A stretch of DNA of 8,991 nt from Pseudomonadota bacterium (GCA_023433465.1 JAEZCR010000197.1:1-8991); one strand, 5' to 3'; positions 1 to 7,822 are shown, counted from the first letter of the stretch. Made by a program: numbers and translations. The notes: generated by a model from the letters alone, not told the origin.

Positions 1-65
1 CTGAAAACACACCCCCCGCCGGGGCCCCCCGCCCCCCCCTCTTCCAGGAGCAACCCGTTTTGCTC
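1..65 (-). terminator. 3' flank of the TonB receptor: hairpin plus G-rich tract, possible terminator
   Basis: Directly after the receptor stop codon, read on the minus strand, there is a perfect 6-bp hairpin (GAGCAA arms at 48-53 and 60-65, 6-nt loop). It is followed by G runs of 8, 6 and 6 (opposite C runs at 32-39, 25-30 and 12-17), then TGTGTTTT. A second small stem, CCCC-GGC-GGGG, sits just before that T-containing tail. This could be an intrinsic terminator, but the tail is short and interrupted, so the call is tentative. No gene is visible here. Confidence 0.4.
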
Positions 66-3000
66 TCAGTTCTTGTACGTCAATCCGATGAAATACCGCC
101 GTCCCGGCCAGCCGAGCTCCGAGAGGCGGATGTCGGCACCCGCCGTGGAGATCATCGCCTGGTCGGTCAGGTTCTTGCCTTCGACGAACACTGACATGCG
201 GTCGTCGAGGAAGCGGTACTGGAACCGTGCGTCGAGATAGTCCTCGCCCTTGCGGAACACCGGGTTGCCGCTGCGATCCGCCGCCGAAGCCAGCCAGTCG
301 GTACGCGAGTTCCAGGCCACGCGCGCGTTGATCGGGCCGCGGTCGTAATACAACTCGAGGTTGTATGTGTGTTCGGAGAGGCCCGGGAAGGGCAGTTCCG
401 ATCCGTCGAGTTGGCTGAACAGACCCACGTCCTTCGCCTCGCTGTACGTGTAATTGACCACGCCGCCGAAGCCCGCGGCCCAGCCCGGCAGGAACGTGAA
501 GGGCGCCTGCATCGACGCCTCGATGCCCTGCGTCTTCGCGCCTTCGCCGTTGATCGGCTGGGTCACGTCGAACAACACGCCGTCACCGAAGAGATCCACG
601 TTGCGCACCAGTGTCCGCGCCAGCACGAACGTCTCGATGTCCTTGTAGAAGCCGCCGACGCGTACTTCGATTTCGTCGGTCGGATACCACGCGAACTCCA
701 GGTCATACGACTTGGCGCGATACGGCTTCAGCGCGGGATTGCCGGCCGTGCAGTCGTCTGCGTCCGTGTCGCCCGAGAAGTCGGGGCGCAGGTCGTACAG
801 GCAGTTCGCGGCCGGCGCGAGGTCCGTGATCGGCGGACGCGACATGAGCTCGGCGAATCCGAGACGCACGTTGAACGGATTGCTGCCGTCCGGTCCGAAC
901 CCGATCAGCAGGTTCGCGCTCGGGAGCGTGTCCGAGTAATCGCGATCCACGGCGACATACAGGTTGCCGACCGTGACGTCGGTGAACGTAGTCGGCCCGG
1001 TCGGGCGCCGCTCACGGCGCGTGAGCACGCCCGCGGCGCTGGTTTCCGTCTTGATGTAGCGGACACCGACGTTGCCGCGCAGGCTGACGGCGCCGAAGTC
1101 GTGCTCGAAGTTCATCTTGAAGTACTGCGCCAGCGTCTCTTCCGTGATTTCGTGCGCGGGAATCTGCTCGTACAGGACGCCGTTGACCATGATCTCGCGC
1201 AGGCCTTCGTGCGAGAAGTTGGACGTGTCCATCATGGTCGCGACATCGGCGAACACCGGTACGCGCCAGTTGCCCGGCAGGTCCGGGATGCCGCCGTAGC
1301 CGTCATAGAACGTGCCGGGGCTGCGCGCCGAGTGGCCCAGCGCTTCGCGGAACGTCGCCGTGTTCCAGGTATAGGTGATGTGCTGGGCGTTGATGCCCGT
1401 GCCGGGCGTCGTGACGTTGGCCTGCGTGCCATTCACGAGATTCGCGGTCAGGTTGATGTTCTTCGTCGGCACGTTCACGCCGGTCGCGGCATCGAGATAG
1501 CCGCCGCCGGCGAATTGCAGCGACTTCGTGTCGCGCATCTGGATGCCCGTCTCGAACTTCGTCAGGAAAGGCCACTCGGTGTGGAAGTCGAAGTCCGCCT
1601 GCGCGAGATCCTCGGTGAGGTCGTTCTCCGCGGGGCGGTACTGCAGCTGCATCGTCGAGTAGACGTTGTCGTCTTCCATCGAGAAGCCGTCGGGGAAGAT
1701 GAAGCGCGGAATGCCCTTGCCGTCGAGCTCGACGCGCAGTCCCGGCACGTTCGCCGTGAAGTTCGCCGAGTTGGTCTCGTCGTAGCGCTCGCTCTTCGTA
1801 CTGCCCCAGCGCACGCGCGCCTCGAGCTTCTCGCCGATGTAGTTGTAGCCGGCGCCGAGGTAGTCGGTCGTGTTGCGCAGGTCGAAGCCGCGCGAGCTCG
1901 TGCCGAAAGCGAGGTTGGCGCCCGCGGCATTGTTGGCGACCGTGTAGGCGGTGACGTTGTGACCCTCGTCCACGGTCACGACCGAATTCGCGGCGAGCGA
2001 GTCGTAGACGTTGTTGGTCACGGTCGACACGCGGTTCACCGCGGTGAAGTCGGTGCCGTAGTTGTGATCGTTGAGGAACTGCTTGCGCTCGGTGCGCGTG
2101 GCCTCGACGTAGAAATCATTCTCGTCGTTGAGGCGCACCTGGCCGGTGATCTGCGCCGAGAGGCGCTTGTCCTCGCGATACCAGATGCCGTAACGCGCGA
2201 TGCGCGGGCTGTAGTCCCACCATTGCTGGCGGCACAGGTCGCGGTCCGCCTGGACGGTGAAGGCGCTGACGCAGCCCGCCTCGGTCGTCTGGGCGGCGAA
2301 CCGCGCATCGAGACTTTCGATGGTCTTGTCGGGCGACTCGTCCCAGTCGCCGAGCCGGACCCATTCGGTGTTGCGCAGGTAGTCCTGGCGCGTGACGACT
2401 TCGTCGTACGTGACGTTCGCGAGGATGCCGACGCGATCGTCGAAGAACTTGGTGCCCGTGGTGATGTTCGCGCGCGGCGTCCAGCCGCCCATGGTCGTGA
2501 GTTGCTGCTGCGAGAACGCGGCGGAGATGAGAGGACGGTCGAGCTCGAGCGGTTTGCGCAGCTCGACCTTCACGGTGCCGCCGATGCCGCCTTCGGTCAT
2601 GTCGGCGGTGGATCCTTTGACCACGTCGATCGATTTGACGAGCTCGGAGGCGAGCTCGCGCAGATCCGAACCACGCTGGCTGGCGCCATTCGCGGTGAGC
2701 ACGCTCATGCCATTGATCTCGACGCGATTGAGGTCGGGGGCGACGCCGCGGATCGAAACCTGCACGCCTTCGCCGAAGTCGCGCGAGAGCTGCACGCCGG
2801 TGACGCGCGAGAGCGCCTCGGCGACGTTCTTGTCGGGGAACTGGGCGATGTCCTCGGCGACGATGGAATCGGCAACGGTGTCCGCGGCGCGTTTGCGCTC
2901 GAGGGCGGACTTGAGGCTCGCGCGGGTGCCGCGGACGGTGACGGTCTCGAGTTCGTCGCTCGAGCCGGAGGAGGCGGCGACCGGCTGCGCCTCCTGGGCC

Positions 3001-3089
3001 AATGCGCCGGACGCGACCAGCGCGGCAGTTAGACCTGTCGAGAATCCAATGAGCTGACCATGCTTGCGCTTGCGCGATTCATTCTGCAT
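66..3089 (-). CDS. TonB-dependent outer-membrane receptor (Xanthomonas/Caulobacter type)
   Basis: This 1007-residue protein is an outer-membrane active transporter, powered by TonB-ExbBD, for a substrate that cannot be named from the sequence. A Sec signal peptide ends near residue 31 (ALA before QEAQ). A TonB-box-like stretch ETVTVRGTR lies at 48-56. The plug domain runs from about 70 to 180 and includes FPDKNVAEALSRVTGVQ, the SIRGVAP motif, INGMSV and the GGIGGTV segment at 168-174. The rest is the 22-strand barrel, with NPALKPY and EGKNLTDQ motifs near the C-terminus and a terminal aromatic strand (RRYFIGLTYKN). The pattern fits the TIGR01782 family and its 900-1000 residue length. The ATG start has a GGGAGGG ribosome site 6 nt upstream. 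Related receptors often sit beside glycan-use genes, but no such genes flank this one. It appears intact. Confidence 0.95.
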   Translation of the reverse strand: MQNESRKRKHGQLIGFSTGLTAALVASGALAQEAQPVAASSGSSDELETVTVRGTRASLKSALERKRAADTVADSIVAEDIAQFPDKNVAEALSRVTGVQLSRDFGEGVQVSIRGVAPDLNRVEINGMSVLTANGASQRGSDLRELASELVKSIDVVKGSTADMTEGGIGGTVKVELRKPLELDRPLISAAFSQQQLTTMGGWTPRANITTGTKFFDDRVGILANVTYDEVVTRQDYLRNTEWVRLGDWDESPDKTIESLDARFAAQTTEAGCVSAFTVQADRDLCRQQWWDYSPRIARYGIWYREDKRLSAQITGQVRLNDENDFYVEATRTERKQFLNDHNYGTDFTAVNRVSTVTNNVYDSLAANSVVTVDEGHNVTAYTVANNAAGANLAFGTSSRGFDLRNTTDYLGAGYNYIGEKLEARVRWGSTKSERYDETNSANFTANVPGLRVELDGKGIPRFIFPDGFSMEDDNVYSTMQLQYRPAENDLTEDLAQADFDFHTEWPFLTKFETGIQMRDTKSLQFAGGGYLDAATGVNVPTKNINLTANLVNGTQANVTTPGTGINAQHITYTWNTATFREALGHSARSPGTFYDGYGGIPDLPGNWRVPVFADVATMMDTSNFSHEGLREIMVNGVLYEQIPAHEITEETLAQYFKMNFEHDFGAVSLRGNVGVRYIKTETSAAGVLTRRERRPTGPTTFTDVTVGNLYVAVDRDYSDTLPSANLLIGFGPDGSNPFNVRLGFAELMSRPPITDLAPAANCLYDLRPDFSGDTDADDCTAGNPALKPYRAKSYDLEFAWYPTDEIEVRVGGFYKDIETFVLARTLVRNVDLFGDGVLFDVTQPINGEGAKTQGIEASMQAPFTFLPGWAAGFGGVVNYTYSEAKDVGLFSQLDGSELPFPGLSEHTYNLELYYDRGPINARVAWNSRTDWLASAADRSGNPVFRKGEDYLDARFQYRFLDDRMSVFVEGKNLTDQAMISTAGADIRLSELGWPGRRYFIGLTYKN

Positions 3090-3194
3090 TTGCTGCCCTC
3101 CCCCGAGTGCTGGATGCGTTCTTGTTCGAAGCAGTCGAGGCCGCTGAACGCGTCGCGGCGCGACTACGAATGATTGTTTTTGATCGTTTTTGGA

Positions 3195-3223
3195 TGTTCA
3201 CGCGGGTTTGCGCTCGATGTCAA
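3195..3223 (-). promoter_or_regulatory. Candidate sigma-70 promoter for the TonB receptor
   Basis: Read on the minus strand, a perfect -35 TTGACA lies at 3218-3223. It is followed at exactly 17 nt by a weak -10, TGAACA (3195-3200). This would give a leader of roughly 100 nt before the receptor ATG. The -10 matches the consensus at only about two positions, so the evidence is mainly the -35 and its place in an AT-rich island within GC-rich DNA. The whole 3090-3367 gap holds no gene. It also carries three copies of GTTTTTG (3176-3182, 3186-3192, 3240-3246), which may be regulator sites or DNA-bending tracts. Confidence 0.35.
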
Positions 3224-3367
3224 CGGGGGTATGGGTACTGTTTTTGTTATAGGTCCATTCCCTTTGAGCGGAAGTGAACGATTTCATTGGGAAATCGCCC
3301 GCCATCAGTGGAACTGCCAGCGGCGCTGGCGGCCCGGGCGGGGGGGAATACAAGATGCGCGGCCCTC

Positions 3368-4228
3368 ATGACCATCCTCGCTCTCGGCCTCGTCCTGCTC
3401 GCGGCGCTCACACACGCGAGCTGGAACATCTCCGCCAAGTTCGCCGCGCAATCCCGCCACTTCGTGTGGCTGTTCTCGTTCGGATCGGTGCTCATCTACG
3501 GGCCGGTGGTCGCCGCGGTCCTGTATGTGGAGCGGCCGGTGTTCGAGAGTCGGCACTGGCTCGCGCTCGCGGCGACATCGGTGCTGCACCTCGCGTATTC
3601 CGTCACGCTGCAGGCGGGGTATCGGCAATCGGACCTGTCAGTGGTCTATCCGGTCGCGCGCGGCACGGGTCCGCTGCTGTCGTTCCTGGGCGCCGTGTTG
3701 CTGTTAGGTGAAGTGCCCACGATACAGTCAGTTGTCGGCCTCGTCTCGATCGTCGGCGGCATCCTGCTCGTCGCCGGGCTCGTGGGCCATCACGAGCGCA
3801 AGCCGCTCGCCGGCGTCTTCTATGGACTCGGCACCGGCGCCTTCATCGCCGCGTATACGCTCAACGATGGTTACGCGGTGAAGGTGCTGCTGATCTCGCC
3901 GTTCGTCATCGACTTCACCGGCAACCTGTTCCGGATGCTGGTGCTCGCGCCGCGCGCCTGGCGCGACCGGGATCGCGTCGCGCTCGAGGCGCGCGTGTTC
4001 CGCAAGCCCGTGATCATCGTGAGCGTGCTCGGTCCGCTCGGCTACATCCTGGTGTTGTACGCGATGCGGCTCGCGCCGATCAGCCACGTCGCGCCGGCGC
4101 GCGAACTATCTACTTTGGTTGGCGCGTGGGTGGGCTCGCGCATGTTGCGCGAGGCTTCGGGGCCGTGGCGCATCGTGGGCGCCGGGCTCATCGTCGCGGG
4201 CGTCGTCAGTCTCGCGTTGCCTTCCTGA
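3368..4228 (+). CDS. EamA/DMT-superfamily membrane transporter
   Basis: This 286-residue inner-membrane protein appears to have ten transmembrane helices in two EamA repeats (about 4-138 and 148-283). It belongs to the drug/metabolite transporter superfamily; the substrate is unknown. Visible family features are the N-terminal helix with THASWN (15-20), the first-repeat segment YPVARGTGP with a following GEVP loop (94-117), and the equivalent second-repeat APARELSTLVGAW (242-254). The start is placed at ATG 3368 because the first membrane helix begins there. In-frame TTG and GTG codons upstream (3287, 3308) would add a polar, alanine-rich stretch not expected in the family. No good ribosome site precedes ATG 3368: the G-rich run at about 3340 is too far away, so the start is less secure than the gene. 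Its last 23 bp overlap the DUF72 gene on the other strand. Confidence 0.88.
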   Translation: MTILALGLVLLAALTHASWNISAKFAAQSRHFVWLFSFGSVLIYGPVVAAVLYVERPVFESRHWLALAATSVLHLAYSVTLQAGYRQSDLSVVYPVARGTGPLLSFLGAVLLLGEVPTIQSVVGLVSIVGGILLVAGLVGHHERKPLAGVFYGLGTGAFIAAYTLNDGYAVKVLLISPFVIDFTGNLFRMLVLAPRAWRDRDRVALEARVFRKPVIIVSVLGPLGYILVLYAMRLAPISHVAPARELSTLVGAWVGSRMLREASGPWRIVGAGLIVAGVVSLALPS

Positions 4229-5210
4229 CCGCACGGCCTTTGCCGGATGGCCGGCGCCAGCGAAAGGGTGGCAGCGGCGTCACGGGCCGCGCGAGCTTCA
4301 GTCGCGAACGGGCGGGAAAGCGGAAGGCTTCATCCGCGCGGACGATGCCCAGTTTGTGCCTGAGCCGGTCCGCGTCGAAGGGCGCGCGCACCTTCACGTC
4401 GTTGTCGAAATAACAGTACACGTCGCGCGAACGCGCCTTGCGGGGCGGTGTTTGCGACGCGCGGCGACCGTCCCGCGGCTCCGCGCCGCTCGACCAGGCG
4501 CGGATCCGCTCAGCCCAGCGATCGAGAGCCGCATCCGTGTAGCCGCTCGCGTAAAGCTGCTTGTCGCCGTGCAACCGCAGGTACATGAAGTCCGCGGTCA
4601 CGTCTTCGAGGTAAGGCCACTTGCCTGCGGTGTCCGCGACCACCAACGCGATGCGCGCCTTGCGCAGCTGTGCGATGAAATCGGGAGTCGCGAAACTTTC
4701 GTGGCGGATCTCGATGGCATGGCGCAGTGGCCGATTGGCGTCGATGCGCAGGCTGGAGCGGCCGTGCAGGCGGCGGTCGCGCCGTCGCGCGAGCGCGAGC
4801 GCATCGCGAGTATCACGAGGCAGCATCGCGAAGAATTCGGCGAATCGCTGCGCGTCGTAGTGTACGGATTGAGGAAACTGCCACAAGATCGGTCCCAGCT
4901 TCTCGCGCAGCTCGAACACGCCCGACGCGAAGAAATTGGCAAGCGGCCGCTCGACGTTCTTGAGCCGCAGGATGTGCGTGATGTAGCGCGGCCCCTTCAC
5001 GCCGAACAGGAAATCGCGCGGTGTCGCCTCGCGCCAGGCGATGTAGCTCGACGGCAGCTGCAGCGAATAAAACGAGCCGTTGATCTCGATCGTGGGAAAT
5101 GCGCGCGCGGCGAACTCGAGCTCGCGATGCTGCGCGAGATCGTCGGGATAGAAGACATGTCGCCACGGCGCATATCGCCAACCGGAGATTCCTACGCGCA
5201 CGGAGCCCAT
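4206..5210 (-). CDS. DUF72 (YecE-like) TIM-barrel protein with a basic C-terminal extension
   Basis: This 334-residue cytoplasmic protein is of the DUF72 family, which has a TIM-barrel fold and no settled biochemical function. Family motifs are visible in order: GISGW (7-11), EINGSFY (42-48), KGPRYITHI (72-80), LWQFP (109-113), EIRHESF (167-173), YLRLHG (210-215) and YCYFDNDVK (265-273). The normal family core ends near residue 295. The remaining 40 or so residues form a Pro/Arg/Lys-rich tail that overlaps the 3' end of the transporter gene. A further basic insert lies at about 245-262. The ATG has a modest AGGA about 10 nt upstream. The gene is divergent from tadA across a 117-bp gap. The tail could be a real extension or simply drift to the next stop codon after loss of the ancestral one. 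Confidence 0.9.
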   Translation of the reverse strand: MGSVRVGISGWRYAPWRHVFYPDDLAQHRELEFAARAFPTIEINGSFYSLQLPSSYIAWREATPRDFLFGVKGPRYITHILRLKNVERPLANFFASGVFELREKLGPILWQFPQSVHYDAQRFAEFFAMLPRDTRDALALARRRDRRLHGRSSLRIDANRPLRHAIEIRHESFATPDFIAQLRKARIALVVADTAGKWPYLEDVTADFMYLRLHGDKQLYASGYTDAALDRWAERIRAWSSGAEPRDGRRASQTPPRKARSRDVYCYFDNDVKVRAPFDADRLRHKLGIVRADEAFRFPARSRLKLARPVTPLPPFRWRRPSGKGRAVRKATRD

Positions 5211-5315
5211 GTCGATACTGTCCTGTTACGACGCACCCCGGGCTGTCGGAAGAGGGCGCAGATCGGGCGAGTGCCTGCCCGGCTGACCCTGTGCACGCGC
5301 TGGCGAATCGGTTAG

Positions 5316-5338
5316 CTTGCCGGGCGAATGCCGGCAAG
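5316..5338 (+). promoter_or_regulatory. Perfect hairpin with the tadA start codon in its loop
   Basis: CTTGCCGG (5316-5323) and CCGGCAAG (5331-5338) are exact reverse complements around the 7-nt loop GCGAATG. The loop ends with the ATG at 5328-5330 used as the tadA start. No Shine-Dalgarno sequence is seen before that ATG. In mRNA the stem would hold the initiation region, so it could limit translation or favour a near-leaderless message. A regulatory role is inference. Confidence 0.5.
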
Positions 5339-5789
5339 AACCGATGTCGATTACATGCGTCTCGCGCTCGAGGCGGCTCGCGGTGCGGAGGCCGCCGGAG
5401 AAGTCCCGGTCGGAGCGGTGCTCGTCCGGGGCGACACCATTCTCGCGACGGGAGCGAACCGCCCGATCTCCACGCACGATCCATGCGCGCACGCGGAGAT
5501 CGAGGCGCTGCGCGCCGGAGGAAAGTCGGCGGGCTCCTACAGACTCTCCGGTTCTACTTTGTACGTGACGCTCGAGCCCTGTGCGATGTGCGCGGCGGCG
5601 ATCGTGCACGCGCGCGTGTCGCGGCTCGTGTTCGGCGCTTGGGATCCGAAGGCCGGCGCGGCCGGCAGCACCATCGACATCTTTTCTCTGCCTTCGATGA
5701 ATCATCGGGTCGACGTCTTCGGCGGCGTGCTCATGGAAGAGAACTCGCGCCTGTTGAGCGACTTCTTCGCGTCCCGGCGACGTGACTGA
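5328..5789 (+). CDS. tadA: tRNA-specific adenosine deaminase TadA
   Basis: This 153-residue cytoplasmic zinc enzyme converts adenosine 34 of tRNA-Arg(ACG) to inosine, allowing wobble decoding of CGN arginine codons. The deaminase signature is complete. PCAHAEIEAL (52-61) supplies zinc ligand His55 and proton shuttle Glu57, and PCAMC (84-88) supplies zinc ligands Cys85 and Cys88. NRPISTHDP before the HAE motif and FGAWDPKAGAAGS after the zinc site (102-114) also follow the E. coli TadA pattern, which separates it from guanine or cytosine deaminases. The length is normal. The ATG at 5328 has no clear ribosome site and lies in a hairpin loop. A second in-frame ATG at 5355 (residue 10) would still keep the whole catalytic domain. 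It is followed after 60 bp by the YceI-like gene on the same strand. Confidence 0.93.
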   Translation: MPARTDVDYMRLALEAARGAEAAGEVPVGAVLVRGDTILATGANRPISTHDPCAHAEIEALRAGGKSAGSYRLSGSTLYVTLEPCAMCAAAIVHARVSRLVFGAWDPKAGAAGSTIDIFSLPSMNHRVDVFGGVLMEENSRLLSDFFASRRRD

Positions 5790-5795
5790 GAAGGC

Positions 5796-5824
5796 GTCGC
5801 ACGCGCTTTGTGTTAGCGTGCGAC
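5796..5824 (+). terminator. 9-bp hairpin between tadA and the YceI-like gene
   Basis: GTCGCACGC (5796-5804) pairs perfectly with GCGTGCGAC (5816-5824) across an 11-nt loop, 7 nt after the tadA stop. There is no T-tract after the stem, so it is not a classic intrinsic terminator. It could be a weak terminator, an RNA-stability or processing structure, or a palindromic operator upstream of the YceI-like gene. Confidence 0.4.
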
Positions 5825-5849
5825 CTCGTTCAATCGAGGGAGATCGAAC

Positions 5850-6440
5850 ATGTACGCACCGAAATCGGTTGCCGCGCTCGCCGGCGCGGTATTCGTCCTG
5901 GGAGCAATGGCCACACTGGCCGCGCCGGTCAAGTACGAAGTCGATCCGAAACACACCCATCCGAGTTTCGAGGCCGATCATTTCGGCGGCGTGTCGGTGT
6001 GGCGCGGAAAATTCAACAAGACCACCGGCAGCATCGTGCTGGATCGCGATGCGAACACCGGCACCGTCGACGTCGTGATCGACACGACCTCGGTCGATAC
6101 GGGACTCGACGAGTTGAATGATCACCTCAAGAAGGCGGACTTCTTCGAGGTCGAGAAGTATCCGACCGCCACCTATCGCGGAAAATTATCGGCGTTCAAG
6201 GACGGCAAACCCACCGAAGTGGAGGGCGAGCTGACCCTGCGCGGCGTCACCAAACCCTTGAAGCTCGAGATCAAGTCGTTCAAGTGCATGCCGCACCCGA
6301 TGTCGAAGACCGAATTCTGCGGTGCCGATGCGGTCGCCATGTTCAATCGCGACGACTTTGGAATGTCCTGGGGCAAGAGCTTTGGGTTCCAGATGTGGGT
6401 GAGGCTGCAGATCCAGGTCGAGGCGCACCTGGCCAAGTAA
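5850..6440 (+). CDS. YceI-family periplasmic protein
   Basis: This 196-residue secreted protein has the lipocalin-like YceI fold, whose members bind long isoprenoid or amphiphilic lipids; the ligand here is unknown. A Sec signal peptide covers about residues 1-25 (hydrophobic core AALAGAVFVLGAM, cleavage near LAA). The family core follows: DPKHTHPSFEADHFGG (32-47), the HLKKADFFEVEKYPTATY segment (92-109), GELTLRGVTKP (126-136) and FNRDDFGM (165-172). Cys146 and Cys157 form the pair seen in many family members and could make a disulfide in the periplasm. The start is supported by GAGGGAG about 7 nt before the ATG. The stop is only 17 bp before the DUF1080 gene, so the two are probably co-transcribed. 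Confidence 0.93.
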   Translation: MYAPKSVAALAGAVFVLGAMATLAAPVKYEVDPKHTHPSFEADHFGGVSVWRGKFNKTTGSIVLDRDANTGTVDVVIDTTSVDTGLDELNDHLKKADFFEVEKYPTATYRGKLSAFKDGKPTEVEGELTLRGVTKPLKLEIKSFKCMPHPMSKTEFCGADAVAMFNRDDFGMSWGKSFGFQMWVRLQIQVEAHLAK

Positions 6441-6457
6441 GCGAGATCGAGGGGTTC

Positions 6458-7822
6458 ATGCGAAAGACGAAGCTCGCGCTGGCGTTGCTGGCGTTTGGAA
6501 CGAGCGTGTGCGCGGCGGACAAGGGAACGCCGCTGTTCGACGGCAAGACGCTGAACGGCTGGAAGCAGCTGGGCGGAGCGGCCGACTATCAGGTGATCGA
6601 CGGCGCCATCGTCGGCTCGTCGCGTCCCGGTGTGCCGAACAGTTTTCTCGTCACGACGAAGGATTACGGCGATTTCGTGCTCGATGTCGACGTGCGCCAG
6701 GACGTCGGTCCCACGAACTCCGGCATCCAGTTCCGCAGCCTCTCGACGCCCGAGTTCGAAAACGGCCGCGTGCACGGCTATCAATCCGACATCGATCCGT
6801 CGCCGCGTCAGTGGAGCGGGCAGATCTATGAGGAAGCTCAGCGCGGCTGGTTCTCGACCGGCGAGACGAATCCCGCCGCCAAGTCGCTCTACAAGTTCGG
6901 CGAGTGGAATCACTACCGCATCGAGGCCATCGGACCGCGCCTGCGCGTGTGGATCAATGGTCAGCCCGCGGCCGACGTGATCGACGACGCGACGAAGTCG
7001 GGATTCTTCGGGCTGCAGGTGCATTCGATCGACAAGCCCGAGGACGCCGGCCGCACCACGAGCTGGAAGAACCTCGTCGTGCGCACGAAGGACCTCGAGC
7101 CCGCGCCGCCAATGGGCATCTTCATCCGCAACAACCTGCCCAACAACCTCGACGCCGACGAGAAGGCGCAGGGCTGGCGGCTGCTGTGGGACGGCAAGAC
7201 CGCGAACGGCTGGGTCAGCGCGCGCGGCGAAGGTTTTCCCGCGAAGGGCTGGACGCTCGATGATGGCGAACTCACGGTGGTCGAGAAGGGTGGCGGCGGC
7301 GACATCATGACCACCGAGGAATTCGGCGCGTTCGAGTTGCAGATGGATTTCAAGATCACGAAGGGCGCCAACAGCGGCATCTTCTATTTCCTGACCTCGC
7401 CGCATGATCCGGCGAGCGGCGCGCCGCTCGGGCTCGAGTACCAGATCCTCGACGACGAGAATCATCCCGACGCGAAGCTCGGCGTCGATGGGAATCGCAC
7501 GCTGGCGTCGCTGTACGACATCCTGCCGCGCGGCAAGCTCATGACCAACGTCGGAATCGCGCCGAAGGTCGACAAGTGGCAGCACGCGCGCATCGTCGCG
7601 CGCGCGGACGGCACGGTCGAGCACTGGCTGAACGGCGTGAAAGTGCTCGAGTTCAAGCGCGGCTCGGAAGACTTCCGCGCGCGCGTGGCCGCGAGCAAGT
7701 TCAAGTCCACGCCGGGATTCGGTGAGGCGCCGAAGGGGCGCATCCTGCTGCAGGACCACGGCGACGCCGTGGCCTATCGCAGCATCAAGATCCGGCCGCT
7801 GGGACCCCCGACACCGAGGTAA
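6458..7822 (+). CDS. Secreted protein with two DUF1080 (3-keto-disaccharide hydrolase-like) domains
   Basis: This 454-residue protein has a Sec signal (about 1-19, cleavage near VCA before ADKG) and two copies of the concanavalin-like DUF1080 (PF06439) fold at about 25-209 and 239-446. Some members of this family cleave 3-keto-disaccharides; many others are untested. The repeats match motif by motif: LFDGKTLNGW (26-35) with LWDGKTANGW (243-252), TNSGIQFRS (86-94) with ANSGIFYF (304-311), an Arg-x-x-x-W-(I/L)-N-G strand in each (161-168 and about 382-393), and GLQVHS (185-190) with LLQDHG (430-435). Single-domain members are about 200-250 residues, so this is a tandem duplication or fusion. 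The start is ATG 6458, preceded by GAGGGG with a tight 3-nt spacing. The reading frame runs further upstream, but that part only overlaps the YceI-like gene. There is no lipobox. No sugar dehydrogenase is nearby, so the substrate stays open. Confidence 0.92.
   Translation: MRKTKLALALLAFGTSVCAADKGTPLFDGKTLNGWKQLGGAADYQVIDGAIVGSSRPGVPNSFLVTTKDYGDFVLDVDVRQDVGPTNSGIQFRSLSTPEFENGRVHGYQSDIDPSPRQWSGQIYEEAQRGWFSTGETNPAAKSLYKFGEWNHYRIEAIGPRLRVWINGQPAADVIDDATKSGFFGLQVHSIDKPEDAGRTTSWKNLVVRTKDLEPAPPMGIFIRNNLPNNLDADEKAQGWRLLWDGKTANGWVSARGEGFPAKGWTLDDGELTVVEKGGGGDIMTTEEFGAFELQMDFKITKGANSGIFYFLTSPHDPASGAPLGLEYQILDDENHPDAKLGVDGNRTLASLYDILPRGKLMTNVGIAPKVDKWQHARIVARADGTVEHWLNGVKVLEFKRGSEDFRARVAASKFKSTPGFGEAPKGRILLQDHGDAVAYRSIKIRPLGPPTPR

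Noticed and set aside
369..3032. Open frame of 887 codons on the plus strand, opposite the TonB receptor
   Set aside because: Its translation is rich in Arg, Val, Ala, His and Asp with no recognisable domain, as expected for the antisense of a GC-rich gene. The minus-strand frame has a full receptor architecture, a signal peptide and a ribosome site.
3287..3367. Extended N-terminus of the transporter from a TTG codon
   Set aside because: The extra 27 residues are polar and alanine/glycine-rich with no family match. The first membrane helix starts right after ATG 3368.
4119..5315. Open frame of 398 codons on the plus strand, opposite the DUF72 gene
   Set aside because: No motif, and its start lies inside the transporter gene. 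The minus-strand DUF72 signature motifs explain the region.
5226..6125. Open frame of 299 codons on the minus strand, opposite tadA
   Set aside because: Arg/His/Asp-rich antisense composition. The plus strand has the complete TadA active site.
6173..7759. Open frame of 528 codons on the minus strand, opposite the YceI-like and DUF1080 genes
   Set aside because: Low-complexity Arg/Ala/Val/Leu-rich translation without motifs. Both plus-strand genes are clearly recognisable.
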